A program made the translations under genes and the position numbers. Below the pieces are notes generated by a model. It worked only from the letters and a program-made list of their open reading frames with translations, had not been told where the DNA came from and did no database searches. A stretch of DNA of 64,000 nucleotides from Deltaproteobacteria bacterium UBA2409 (GTDB taxonomy: Bacteria > Bdellovibrionota_C > UBA2361 > DDRT01): assembly GCA_002343185.1 (NCBI GenBank), contig DDRT01000001.1, positions 304,736 through 368,735 on the forward strand, read 5' to 3'. This document shows, piece after piece, positions 1 to 7,560 of this stretch. Numbering within the stretch: the stretch's first letter is position 1; every line of letters starts with the position of its first letter.

Positions 1-1
1 C

Positions 2-1819
2 TTTGTCTTTGATTTTGATAGTACAATAGTTTCTCTTGAAACGCTCGATCTATTGGCTCAGATCTCTGGGGCTGATGTAGGAAAAGTTAAAGCTATCACT
101 GATGCTGGAATGTCAGGGGGATTACCTATAGACAAAAGCCTTGAGAAAAGACTCTCACTAATGAAGCTAACTAAAGCTCATATAGAGAAGGCTACAAAAA
201 TTCTTAAAAAAAATATCAACCCGTCAATTCAAAAGCATAAAAATCAGATAAAAAAACTTAATGCAGTGATAGTTTCAAGCGGATTTCATGAGTGTATAGA
301 CCCAATAGCAAAAATCTTAGGGTTTAAGAAAGTTTATGCAAACAAATTTACCTATGATTCAGCAGGAAATGTTACCGGTTTTGATAAAAAGAACCCACTA
401 TCAAAACCAAAGGGGAAAGTGGAAGTGTGTAGGTCCCTTGGTAAGGATGTATATATTATTGGAGATGGGGCTACTGATTTAGAGGTTTTTGAAAGCGGAG
501 CAGCTTCAAGATTTTATTACTATGCTGAGTCTGTACTGAGAGAGAATGTTGCAAGCAAAGCATACAAAACCGTTTATGGTTTAGATGAGATACTTTCTGA
601 GAATGAGCTTCCTACCAGGTACTCATTTCCTAGAAGTAAGTTAAGAGTTCTTCTTTTAGAAGGGATAGATAAGAACGCTATAAAAACCTTAAAGAATGAA
701 GGTTATAGAGTTGATCATTTCCCTAAAGCACTCAGCGAAGATGAGCTGATCTCGAAAATAGGGGACTACTCAGTACTTGGCGTGAGATCCAAAACTAAAC
801 TAACAACAAAAGTTCTTCATGCAGGAAGGAGGCTTCATGCAGTTGGAGTTTTCTCTGTAGGAACGAGTGGAGTAGATCTTAAAACAGCAAATCAACTCGG
901 CATAGCAGTATTTAATGCTCCCTTTAGTAATACAAGAAGCGTAGTTGAGCTTGCTATAGGAGAGATTATCTTTCTTCTGAGAAACGTGTCTGATCAGGTG
1001 AGACTTGCACACTCTGGCGAGTGGCAAAAAACAACTGGGCGTGAGGTAAGAGGAAAAACGTTAGGGATTATTGGATATGGAAATATTGGCTCTCAGCTTT
1101 CTGTTCTTGCAGAAGCTTTAGGTCTTGAGGTTGTCTATTACGACATATCTCCAAGGCTTTCCTTAGGGAATGCAAGGCCATGTAAAACTCTAAAAGAGCT
1201 ATTGAAGATCTCTGATGTAGTATCAGTACATGTTGAAGGGAACAAAACCCTAATCGGTGAGAAAGAGTTAGCGATGATGAAACATGGCTCGATTCTTTTA
1301 AACTTAAGTAGAGGAAAATGCGTGGATGAGGAAGCGCTTGCTAGATCCATAAAATCTGGGCATCTTGGCGGCGCAGGTGTGGATGTGTTTCCTAATGAAC
1401 CTAAATCAAATGGTGAACCATTCTTCTCGCCTCTTTGTGGATTACCAAATGTTATACTTACCCCTCACATTGGAGGTAGCACAGTTGAGGCTCAAGGCGC
1501 GATTGGAGAGTTTGTATCAGAGAAGTTGTTGGCATTCTTAAATTTTGGTGATTCAACCGGCTCGGTATCCATTCCCCAGGCAAGAGTTTCAGGTAGAGGA
1601 ACAAGAATTCTTCATCTCCATAAAAATGTTCCCGGAATTTTAGCACAGGTGAATGGAATCTTAGCTGAAAATGGAGTTAACATTCTCGGTCAGGAGTTAA
1701 AAACAAACAGTGAAGTCGGATATATGATTACTGATGTTTCAAAAAAGCTACCAGATACCGTGCTAAATAAGCTTCGCTTAATTCAAGACACTATTAAACT
1801 AAGAATAGTATACCCATGA
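2..1819 (+). CDS. serA: SerB-SerA fusion: phosphoserine phosphatase / D-3-phosphoglycerate dehydrogenase (5' partial)
   Basis: Catalyses the first and last steps of phosphorylated serine synthesis if both halves are active. The reading frame is open to the left edge, so the true start lies outside the window. The first visible residues carry HAD motif I (DFDSTIV); SSGFHE (motif II) and GDGATD (motif III) follow, giving a phosphatase domain of about 200 residues. A 3-phosphoglycerate dehydrogenase follows: Rossmann motif GYGNIGSQ near residue 358, NLSRGK, VFPNEP and the catalytic-His motif TPHIGGST near 488. An ACT-like domain (LHLHKNVPGILAQVN) fills the last 70 residues and could bind serine. 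The stop overlaps the serC start by ATGA. The two enzymes are normally separate proteins. Domain assignment is firm; dual activity is inferred. Confidence 0.9.
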   Translation, partial: FVFDFDSTIVSLETLDLLAQISGADVGKVKAITDAGMSGGLPIDKSLEKRLSLMKLTKAHIEKATKILKKNINPSIQKHKNQIKKLNAVIVSSGFHECIDPIAKILGFKKVYANKFTYDSAGNVTGFDKKNPLSKPKGKVEVCRSLGKDVYIIGDGATDLEVFESGAASRFYYYAESVLRENVASKAYKTVYGLDEILSENELPTRYSFPRSKLRVLLLEGIDKNAIKTLKNEGYRVDHFPKALSEDELISKIGDYSVLGVRSKTKLTTKVLHAGRRLHAVGVFSVGTSGVDLKTANQLGIAVFNAPFSNTRSVVELAIGEIIFLLRNVSDQVRLAHSGEWQKTTGREVRGKTLGIIGYGNIGSQLSVLAEALGLEVVYYDISPRLSLGNARPCKTLKELLKISDVVSVHVEGNKTLIGEKELAMMKHGSILLNLSRGKCVDEEALARSIKSGHLGGAGVDVFPNEPKSNGEPFFSPLCGLPNVILTPHIGGSTVEAQGAIGEFVSEKLLAFLNFGDSTGSVSIPQARVSGRGTRILHLHKNVPGILAQVNGILAENGVNILGQELKTNSEVGYMITDVSKKLPDTVLNKLRLIQDTIKLRIVYP

Positions 1820-2832
1820 AAATTTACTTTACACCTGGACCTACAAAAGTACATCAAGAGATAGGTGAGTGGTTCATTGAAGCTAAAGATGTTGTTTCAA
1901 GATCTCACAGATCTTCCTGGTTTGAAGAACTTTTTGGATCATTAAAGCTAGGTCTCAGATCGCTTTTGAATATCCCCGAGAATTATTCCATTGGATTTTT
2001 TGGGTCAGCTACTGAAGTTTGGGAGCGTGTGAGCGAAATAAGCTCTAAAAGCTTTCATATTCGTGCAGGAGAATTCGGAGAACGATGGGAGCGTTACGCC
2101 AAAGATCTCGGCAAAGAAACCAGCGGCATAGACATCCCTTCAAGCTTTAATGAGGGATTTTCTAAGGTTAAAGGAATAAAGGATTTTCTTTGTGTAACGC
2201 TTTGTGAGACGAGCACAGGGTTTTGGTTCAGTGAATTTGAAGAGCTAAGAAGAAACAATCCAGAATCAATTATTGCAGTTGATGCAGTATCAGCTGTTCC
2301 CTATGCAAAAATTGATTTTAACTTAGTGGATACAGTTTTGTTTTCTATTCAGAAAGGCTTTTGTCTTCCAGCAGGTCTAGGGGTTGGAATATTTAGTGAA
2401 AGAATAATTGATATTGCTAAAAAGTCTTCCTTTAAAACATTTCATTCAATAGACCGAGTCTCAGAGCTTTCTTCAAAAAACCAGACAGCCGAGACTCCAG
2501 CAGTATTGCAAATTTTCCTTTTAAAGAAAGCCGTAGATAAATATCTATCTATTGGAATTGATCGCATTAGAAGAGAAACAGAGGAGAAAGAAGCTTTACT
2601 TCTATCTTCGATTAAAAACTATGTTCCTTTTATCGAGACTGAGAGATATCGCTCAAAAACAGTGCTAACTTTCGTTGGGGAAGGGGCAAGTACTCTTAGG
2701 GCTTCTTTAGAAAATCAGGGGATCTATATTGGAAGTGGATTTGGCGATTACAAGTCTACAATGTTCAGAGTTGCAAATTTCCCATGTCATACAAAAGAAG
2801 AGTTTCAGCAGTTGATTGAGGCGATGAAGTAG
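1816..2832 (+). CDS. serC: Phosphoserine aminotransferase-like class V aminotransferase
   Basis: A 338-residue PLP enzyme expected to convert 3-phosphohydroxypyruvate and glutamate to phosphoserine, the middle step of the serine pathway. It opens with YFTPGPTKVH, typical of the class V SerC/alanine-glyoxylate group. It has an Asp in AVDAVSAVP and a PLP lysine near residue 180 in FSIQKGFCLPAG. It overlaps the SerB-SerA fusion by 4 nt and is surely cotranslated, so two adjacent genes encode the full three-step route. Sequence alone cannot exclude another class V specificity, but the context argues strongly for SerC. Confidence 0.85.
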   Translation: MKIYFTPGPTKVHQEIGEWFIEAKDVVSRSHRSSWFEELFGSLKLGLRSLLNIPENYSIGFFGSATEVWERVSEISSKSFHIRAGEFGERWERYAKDLGKETSGIDIPSSFNEGFSKVKGIKDFLCVTLCETSTGFWFSEFEELRRNNPESIIAVDAVSAVPYAKIDFNLVDTVLFSIQKGFCLPAGLGVGIFSERIIDIAKKSSFKTFHSIDRVSELSSKNQTAETPAVLQIFLLKKAVDKYLSIGIDRIRRETEEKEALLLSSIKNYVPFIETERYRSKTVLTFVGEGASTLRASLENQGIYIGSGFGDYKSTMFRVANFPCHTKEEFQQLIEAMK

Positions 2833-2848
2833 ACGGACATTTTTTTAC

Positions 2849-2936
2849 TTGGGGTCACCCCTGGGAGGATCTGTCGTCTGCGTTAGCAGACGAAGAAAAA
2901 AATTGGGGTCAGGCCGGGAGGCCTGACCAGGCAAGT
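2849..2936. repeat. Dispersed GGGGTCAGGCC hairpin element, copy 1
   Basis: It lies between the convergent ends of serC and a beta-barrel gene. It has a degenerate first box (TTGGGGTCACCCC), a perfect 8-bp hairpin TCGTCTGC-GTTA-GCAGACGA (2874-2893), an A-run, then GGTCAGGCC-GGGA-GGCCTGACC, a 9-bp stem with a GNRA-type loop, ending in AGGCA. It may act as a bidirectional terminator. The same boxes recur in other intergenic gaps of the window. Confidence 0.85.
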
Positions 2937-2941
2937 CCCCT

Positions 2942-3640
2942 CTAAAAAGTTACTCCTATATCTATTCCAGCCCAGAACTCATCGTCAGTGAAATCATCAA
3001 TTCCAAATGTATAGTTTGCATTTGGATTTAGAGTAACTGAGTCAAGCTCAAGAGGAACTGCAAGGCCTAGGGTTACCTCAACTAACCCATCATCTGCGTA
3101 AACTTTCTCTGAATTCGATGCAAATCCTAAATTAGTTGAAGGAACAAGGGATATTTTTTCTAGATCTAATGAATGACTCAAATTTAGATTGTAATACTCA
3201 TACTTAAACTCGTTATAGTCGCTATAAAAAGTAAATACTGGGCTTAAAAGAGTATCCTCAAAAGCAGCCTCAACGAATATTTCATTTGAGTTTACAAGAC
3301 CAAAATCTACGTCTTTGCCCCTCGGAAAAGTGTACCAGATATGACCAACAGAAAGTCCTACTTCTTCTATCGGAAGAGTATAGCTTGCAGCATAATCAAC
3401 TTCAGTAAAATCATTTCCAATGTCGTCTTCTCCTTCAAGTGAGAAGTGACTCCAGATATCTCCATTAATAGATCCCATATCTCCAAGCTCATAGCTCCCT
3501 ATAAGCCATGGTTGAGCTGAAACTCCATCATAAAGATTAAATCCTCTATCCATAAATTTTGAGTAAATTCCAAGCTCAGCAGTTATTTCCTGAGCTAAAG
3601 AGACTGAAGCTAATAAAAATATAGTAATTAACCGTTTCAT
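2942..3640 (-). CDS. Predicted outer-membrane beta-barrel protein
   Basis: A 232-residue secreted protein of unknown function. The N-terminus MKRLITIFLLASVSLAQE is a clear signal peptide with likely cleavage after SLA. The mature part has alternating short hydrophobic and acidic-turn strands and ends in DIGVTF, the terminal aromatic signature of BAM-inserted outer-membrane barrels. Its length suggests 8-12 strands. It resembles short barrel families such as the TIGR02001 type in general layout, but I recognise no specific motif. It is transcribed alone and convergent with serC. The barrel call is an inference from composition and the C-terminal Phe. Confidence 0.65.
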   Translation of the reverse strand: MKRLITIFLLASVSLAQEITAELGIYSKFMDRGFNLYDGVSAQPWLIGSYELGDMGSINGDIWSHFSLEGEDDIGNDFTEVDYAASYTLPIEEVGLSVGHIWYTFPRGKDVDFGLVNSNEIFVEAAFEDTLLSPVFTFYSDYNEFKYEYYNLNLSHSLDLEKISLVPSTNLGFASNSEKVYADDGLVEVTLGLAVPLELDSVTLNPNANYTFGIDDFTDDEFWAGIDIGVTF

Positions 3641-3698
3641 GCATTTTAGGATCGCAAGAAAATTAAGGTTTAGTCTACCCCCAATATTCGCTCAATAT

Positions 3699-5195
3699 TT
3701 ACTCAAGCCTTGGAAATAAAGGATCTCCAGGTGTAACATTTTCAGAGCTTCTAATAAGCTCATTGCCCTCTAATTTGTATCCTAGCCTCTCTAAAAGCTG
3801 GCTAGATCGCTCGGGCATTACAGGAGAGAGCCATTTTCCAGCCTGTAATAAAGATTCAAAGACAACGCTCAATGTCTCTGCTGCATGAGGAAGATCATCT
3901 TTTGCTTTCTTCCATGGGGCTCTAATGTCAATGTACTTATTAGTCGCTGAAAGAAGATCTATTATAGCACCAATTGCACTTTGAGGTTTTAATTTTCGAA
4001 CTTCTGCTTCAATGATTTTTGGAAGCTCAATTATTTGAGCTTTAAGAATTTTTGATTCTTCGCCTAAAGTATTAACTTCTGGAACCTTCGAATCAAAATA
4101 CTTAACAATCAAGTTTAAGCATCTACTTAAAAGATTACCTAAATTATTTGACAGTTCAGCGTTTAGTCTTTGAATGACAAGATCTCTTGAAAACTGAGCG
4201 TCATTTCCTAATACCACATCACGTGCTAGAAAATATCTAAGTCCATCAACTCCAATTTCTTTTCTAAGATCTAAAGGCTTAACTACTGGACCTTCCGATT
4301 TGCTCATTTTCTTATTGTCACCCGTTAGCCACCAACCATGTGCAAAAATTGCTTTGGGGAGTGATTCTCCAAGGGCTAAAAGCATTGTAGTCCAGTAAAC
4401 TGTATGGGTAATTAAAATGTCTTTTCCGATTAAGTGAACAACATTAGGCCAGAATTTTTTATATTTTTCTGTATTAGAACCTCTGTATCCGATAGCAGTT
4501 GCATAGTTTAAGAGTGCATCAAACCAAACATATGTAACAAAATTCTTATCGAACGGAAGCTCGATTCCCCATGATAATCTTTCTTTAGGTCTGCTTATAC
4601 AAAGATCCCCAACCTCTCCTCGTAAAAACCCAAGAACTTCTGATTTTTTGTGATCAGGTTGAATAAAATTTGGATTTGTTTCGATATAAGAAAGTAGAGC
4701 ATCTTTATATTTAGACATTCTAAAGAAGTAATTACGCTCTGATACCCGTGTTACTTCTTTGCCCATTGGGCTCTTACCATCTATTAGGTCTTTCTCTGTA
4801 TAAAATATCTCTTCACTTACTGAGTACCATCCATCATAGGTGTGCTCATATATATCTCCTCTATCAAAGAGATACTGTAAAGCACTTTGAACTCCCTTGT
4901 AGTGAAACTCTTCAGTGGTTCTCATGAAAATATCATGACTTGAGTTTAGCTCTTTCCAGATCTCTTTAAATTGAACAACCATCTGGTCGCAGTGCTCTTT
5001 TGGAGGAAGGCCGCGAGCCTTTGCTGCTTGTTCGACTTTTTGACCATGCTCATCAGTGCCGGTTAAAAAAAGAGTCTCTTCTCCGAGGAGTCTATGATAC
5101 CTAGCAAGTACATCAGCAACTATAGTGGTATAGGCATGACCAAGGTGAGGGGTGTCGTTAACGTAGTAAATTGGGGTGGTAATATAAAAGGTCAC
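3699..5195 (-). CDS. metG: Methionyl-tRNA synthetase
   Basis: Charges tRNA-Met with methionine. The class I signatures are HLGH at residues 17-20 and KMSKS near residue 296, with TGTDEHGQKV and ITHTVYWTTML between. The 498 residues end after the anticodon-binding helical domain, so the C-terminal dimerisation/tRNA-binding (Trbp111-like) domain is absent. The connective peptide has no zinc-knuckle cysteines (GWYSVSEEIFYTEKD), as in the alphaproteobacterial and mitochondrial group. The start ATG precedes FYITTPIYYVND, the normal N-terminus of the family. It is a monocistronic gene with a repeat copy upstream. Confidence 0.95.
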   Translation of the reverse strand: MTFYITTPIYYVNDTPHLGHAYTTIVADVLARYHRLLGEETLFLTGTDEHGQKVEQAAKARGLPPKEHCDQMVVQFKEIWKELNSSHDIFMRTTEEFHYKGVQSALQYLFDRGDIYEHTYDGWYSVSEEIFYTEKDLIDGKSPMGKEVTRVSERNYFFRMSKYKDALLSYIETNPNFIQPDHKKSEVLGFLRGEVGDLCISRPKERLSWGIELPFDKNFVTYVWFDALLNYATAIGYRGSNTEKYKKFWPNVVHLIGKDILITHTVYWTTMLLALGESLPKAIFAHGWWLTGDNKKMSKSEGPVVKPLDLRKEIGVDGLRYFLARDVVLGNDAQFSRDLVIQRLNAELSNNLGNLLSRCLNLIVKYFDSKVPEVNTLGEESKILKAQIIELPKIIEAEVRKLKPQSAIGAIIDLLSATNKYIDIRAPWKKAKDDLPHAAETLSVVFESLLQAGKWLSPVMPERSSQLLERLGYKLEGNELIRSSENVTPGDPLFPRLE

Positions 5196-5245
5196 ATAAG
5201 AACGGTAGATTGAGAATAATTGAAGGTCAATAGAGTTGGACTTAA

Positions 5246-5294
5246 TGTCAGGCTTCTAAGGCTACGTAGGACAAGAAAGCCAGACCAGGCAATA
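5246..5294. repeat. Dispersed hairpin element, degenerate subtype B copy
   Basis: It lies between metG and the end of ffh. It holds TGTCAGGCTT...AAAGCCAGACCAGGCAATAT. The box TCAGGCT-AAAGCCAGACCAG also occurs at 42278-42292 and 43594-43615, so this is a second subtype of the same dispersed family, with an inserted CTACGTAGGACAAG segment in the loop. Confidence 0.6.
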
Positions 5295-5299
5295 TAGGT

Positions 5300-6637
5300 T
5301 TATCTTCTCCCGCCTAGCATGCTCATCATCCCACCCATACCCATTTTAGAGACTTTCTCCATCATCTTCTTCATATCGGTAAACTGTCTAAGAAGACGGT
5401 TTATCTCTTCAACCGAAGTACCTGAGCCGCGAGCTATCCGTTTTCTTCTGCTTCCATCGATAATATGGTGCTTTTTTCTTTCTCCAGGGGTCATTGAGAG
5501 AATTATAGCCTCAATTCTCTTCATATCTCCTTCTGCCTTTTCCGAGTCGAAATCTTTAAGTGCTTTGCCAACGCCAGGTATCATACCCACTAGTGAGCCT
5601 AGGCTTCCCATTTTTTTAATCATTCGCATTTGGCCTAAAAAGTCTTCCAGCGAGAATTCACCCTTCTTTAGTTTTTTCTGAAGAGCCTCAGCGTCTTCGA
5701 TTTCAATATTTGCTTGAGCCTTTTCAATAAGACTTAAAACATCACCCATTCCTAAAATTCTTGAAGCCATTCGTTCAGGATGAAACACCTCTAGTGCTTC
5801 AAGTTTTTCACCAGTTCCAGAGAATAGTATTGGACTTCCTGTTACTGATTTCATTGAAAGCGCAGCTCCACCACGAGCATCGCCATCAAGTTTTGTTAGG
5901 ATTATTCCGGTAAGGCCAAGGCTCTGATTAAAACTTTGAGCAACATTTACCGCCTCCTGCCCTGTCATTGCATCAGCAACAAGAAGAATATTATGTGGAG
6001 AGATCTTCTCTTTGATCTCTACTAATTCTTTCATTAGCTCAGAGTCTACCTGTAGCCTACCTGCTGTATCTACTATTAGAGTATCTAGTCCTTTTAAAAG
6101 AGCTTCCTTTTTTGCTTGTTCTACTATCTCTACAGGATCTTGATTTGCCTTAGAGTTAAAAACTGGAATCCCTATCTGGTTCCCTAAGATGGTTAACTGC
6201 TCGATTGCAGCAAGTCTATAAACATCCGCTGGAACAAGATATGGACGTCTTTTAAAAGTTTTCTTTAAAAGAAGAGCAAGTTTCCCTGCAGTAGTTGTTT
6301 TACCTGATCCTTGAAGCCCAACTAAGAGAATTATAGCTGGAGGAGGGACGCTTAAGTTGAGCTCTGTGTTTTTACCACCAAAACTTTCTATTAGCTCTTC
6401 ATGAACTATTTTTATGATCTGTTGATCCGGGGTGAGGCTTTTTAGTACCTCTTGACCCTTTGCTCGCTCAGCAACTCGCTCAGAAAAGGACTTTGCAACT
6501 TTAAAATTAACATCTGCCTCTAAGAGTGCCATACGCACTGCCTTCATAGTTTGATCTATCTGGGCTTCGTTAAGTACACCTCTTCCACGAATAGATTTAA
6601 GTGCATTTGAGAGCTTTTCTTGAAGAGTGCCGAACAT
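5300..6637 (-). CDS. ffh: Signal recognition particle GTPase Ffh
   Basis: SRP54 homologue that binds signal peptides and SRP RNA and docks nascent membrane proteins to FtsY. The 445 residues show an N-domain (MFGTLQEKLSNALKSIRGRG), P-loop GLQGSGKTTTAGKL near residue 107, DTAGR, TKLDGDARGG, and a methionine-rich M domain with GSGTSVEEINRLLRQF and a GMGGMMSMLGGRR tail. The length is normal for bacteria. The gene is monocistronic on the minus strand. I found no SRP RNA in the flanking gaps. Confidence 0.97.
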   Translation of the reverse strand: MFGTLQEKLSNALKSIRGRGVLNEAQIDQTMKAVRMALLEADVNFKVAKSFSERVAERAKGQEVLKSLTPDQQIIKIVHEELIESFGGKNTELNLSVPPPAIILLVGLQGSGKTTTAGKLALLLKKTFKRRPYLVPADVYRLAAIEQLTILGNQIGIPVFNSKANQDPVEIVEQAKKEALLKGLDTLIVDTAGRLQVDSELMKELVEIKEKISPHNILLVADAMTGQEAVNVAQSFNQSLGLTGIILTKLDGDARGGAALSMKSVTGSPILFSGTGEKLEALEVFHPERMASRILGMGDVLSLIEKAQANIEIEDAEALQKKLKKGEFSLEDFLGQMRMIKKMGSLGSLVGMIPGVGKALKDFDSEKAEGDMKRIEAIILSMTPGERKKHHIIDGSRRKRIARGSGTSVEEINRLLRQFTDMKKMMEKVSKMGMGGMMSMLGGRR

Positions 6638-6723
6638 TTGACTCGATTATCACAGAAATTTACGAAAAATACCTAATTTCCCTCTAAGATTTTTTCGTGT
6701 TTTTAAAAAAAAGATATCAAAAC

Positions 6724-6743
6724 ATAAAGAAGATCTTCTTTAT
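6724..6743. promoter_or_regulatory. 20-bp perfect palindrome upstream of the flagellin-like gene
   Basis: ATAAAGAAGATCTTCTTTAT is a perfect spacer-free palindrome about 55 nt upstream of the start at 6798. It is followed by TTGACGAAGA. TAAAGAAG (6725-6732) with GACGAAGA (6745-6752) faintly resembles a sigma-28 layout. It may be an operator or promoter element; neither is proven. Confidence 0.35.
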
Positions 6744-6797
6744 TGACGAAGATTAGAAGTGCCGTGGCAAGGAGTAAGCCATGGGGGTAAGGTAGTT

Positions 6798-7511
6798 ATG
6801 AGTAGTATAGAAGGAATTTCACGTCGCAGCACCCCCGACGTAAAGGTCAAGGAAGCAGTTCAGAAGCAGCCTGAAACAGCGCAGCTTCGCGATAAAGTAT
6901 CTGTTTCAACCAATCAATCAACAAACCAATATGTATCTTTAAACCAGGCAGTATCTTCTGTTCGTGTTACAGCTGAGATGGTAGGACGAGTTGAGAGAGT
7001 AGTGAAAAGCTTTCAAGGGGTAGTTGAGCAAAGGGAGAAAGAACCACAACCTCACAGAAAAGAGAGACTTGAGAAAGAGGCAAAATCCTTGATCTCTGCA
7101 CTTGAGAGTGATTATGAAGTGAAGTCTGAAAAGATTAAGATCCAGGCTGAAGAGATTCTTGGTGAGTCACTGGAGCTAATTCTCCCAGAACTTACAGCTG
7201 ATAAGCTTGGACTAAAATCAGTTTCTCTGAAGGATACTATAGTTGAGATTCGTAAAAAGGTTGACCAAGCGCTATTTGCAATAGATGGAGCAAAGGAAGA
7301 ACTTTCAAAAGTTGAAAAAGAAGTGCGTGATGTAATTGTTCGCACTGAAGTTGCTAAAGAGAACATAGAAGCTTCAAAGGCTTCTCTTAGAGATGTAAAT
7401 GCAGCTGCAGTTCAAAGCTCAAAAGTTGCATCCAATATACTTTCTGAGGGGTCAAATGCACTTGAAGCTGTTAGTGAAATAAAAAACCCGTTAGGGCTTT
7501 TGGGTTCATAG
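6798..7511 (+). CDS. Flagellin-like coiled-coil protein lacking the N-terminal D0 segment
   Basis: A 237-residue helical protein with no signal peptide or membrane segment. Two stretches resemble the flagellin D1/D0 helices. The first is SLNQAVSSVRVTAEMVGRVE followed by a basic EKEAKSLISALES helix, comparable to the first D1 helices. The second is ADKLGLKSVSL through ENIEASKASLRDVNAAAVQ to SNILSEGSNALEAV, comparable to the conserved C-terminal EN-x-AA-S-x-IRD-x-D-x-A segment. The usual N-terminal 50 residues (INTN, SSGLRI) are replaced by a polar, Gln/Ser-rich stretch, and the D2/D3 insert is missing. I chose ATG 6798 after GGGGTAAGG; an in-frame GTG lies at 6759. No other flagellar gene is present. 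The function is unknown and homology is inferred from pattern only. Confidence 0.5.
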   Translation: MSSIEGISRRSTPDVKVKEAVQKQPETAQLRDKVSVSTNQSTNQYVSLNQAVSSVRVTAEMVGRVERVVKSFQGVVEQREKEPQPHRKERLEKEAKSLISALESDYEVKSEKIKIQAEEILGESLELILPELTADKLGLKSVSLKDTIVEIRKKVDQALFAIDGAKEELSKVEKEVRDVIVRTEVAKENIEASKASLRDVNAAAVQSSKVASNILSEGSNALEAVSEIKNPLGLLGS

Positions 7512-7539
7512 CTACAATTGCTTCTGATACAAAATCAAA

Positions 7540-7560
7540 AATAATGGTATAACCATTATT
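7540..7560. promoter_or_regulatory. Perfect inverted repeat abutting the di-heme gene start
   Basis: AATAATGGT-ATA-ACCATTATT (9-bp arms) ends at the base before the GTG start at 7561. It occupies the place where a ribosome binding site should be, so it may be an operator or an mRNA hairpin that limits initiation. No obvious Shine-Dalgarno sequence is visible. Confidence 0.4.

Noticed and set aside
5196..5299. SRP (4.5S) RNA next to ffh
   Set aside because: No GGAA-loop hairpin of the SRP Alu/S type; the gap holds a repeat copy.
6781..6795. Small leader peptide ATG-GGG-GTA-AGG-TAG after AAGGAG
   Set aside because: A good ribosome site but only four codons; no sign of an attenuator. It may be chance.
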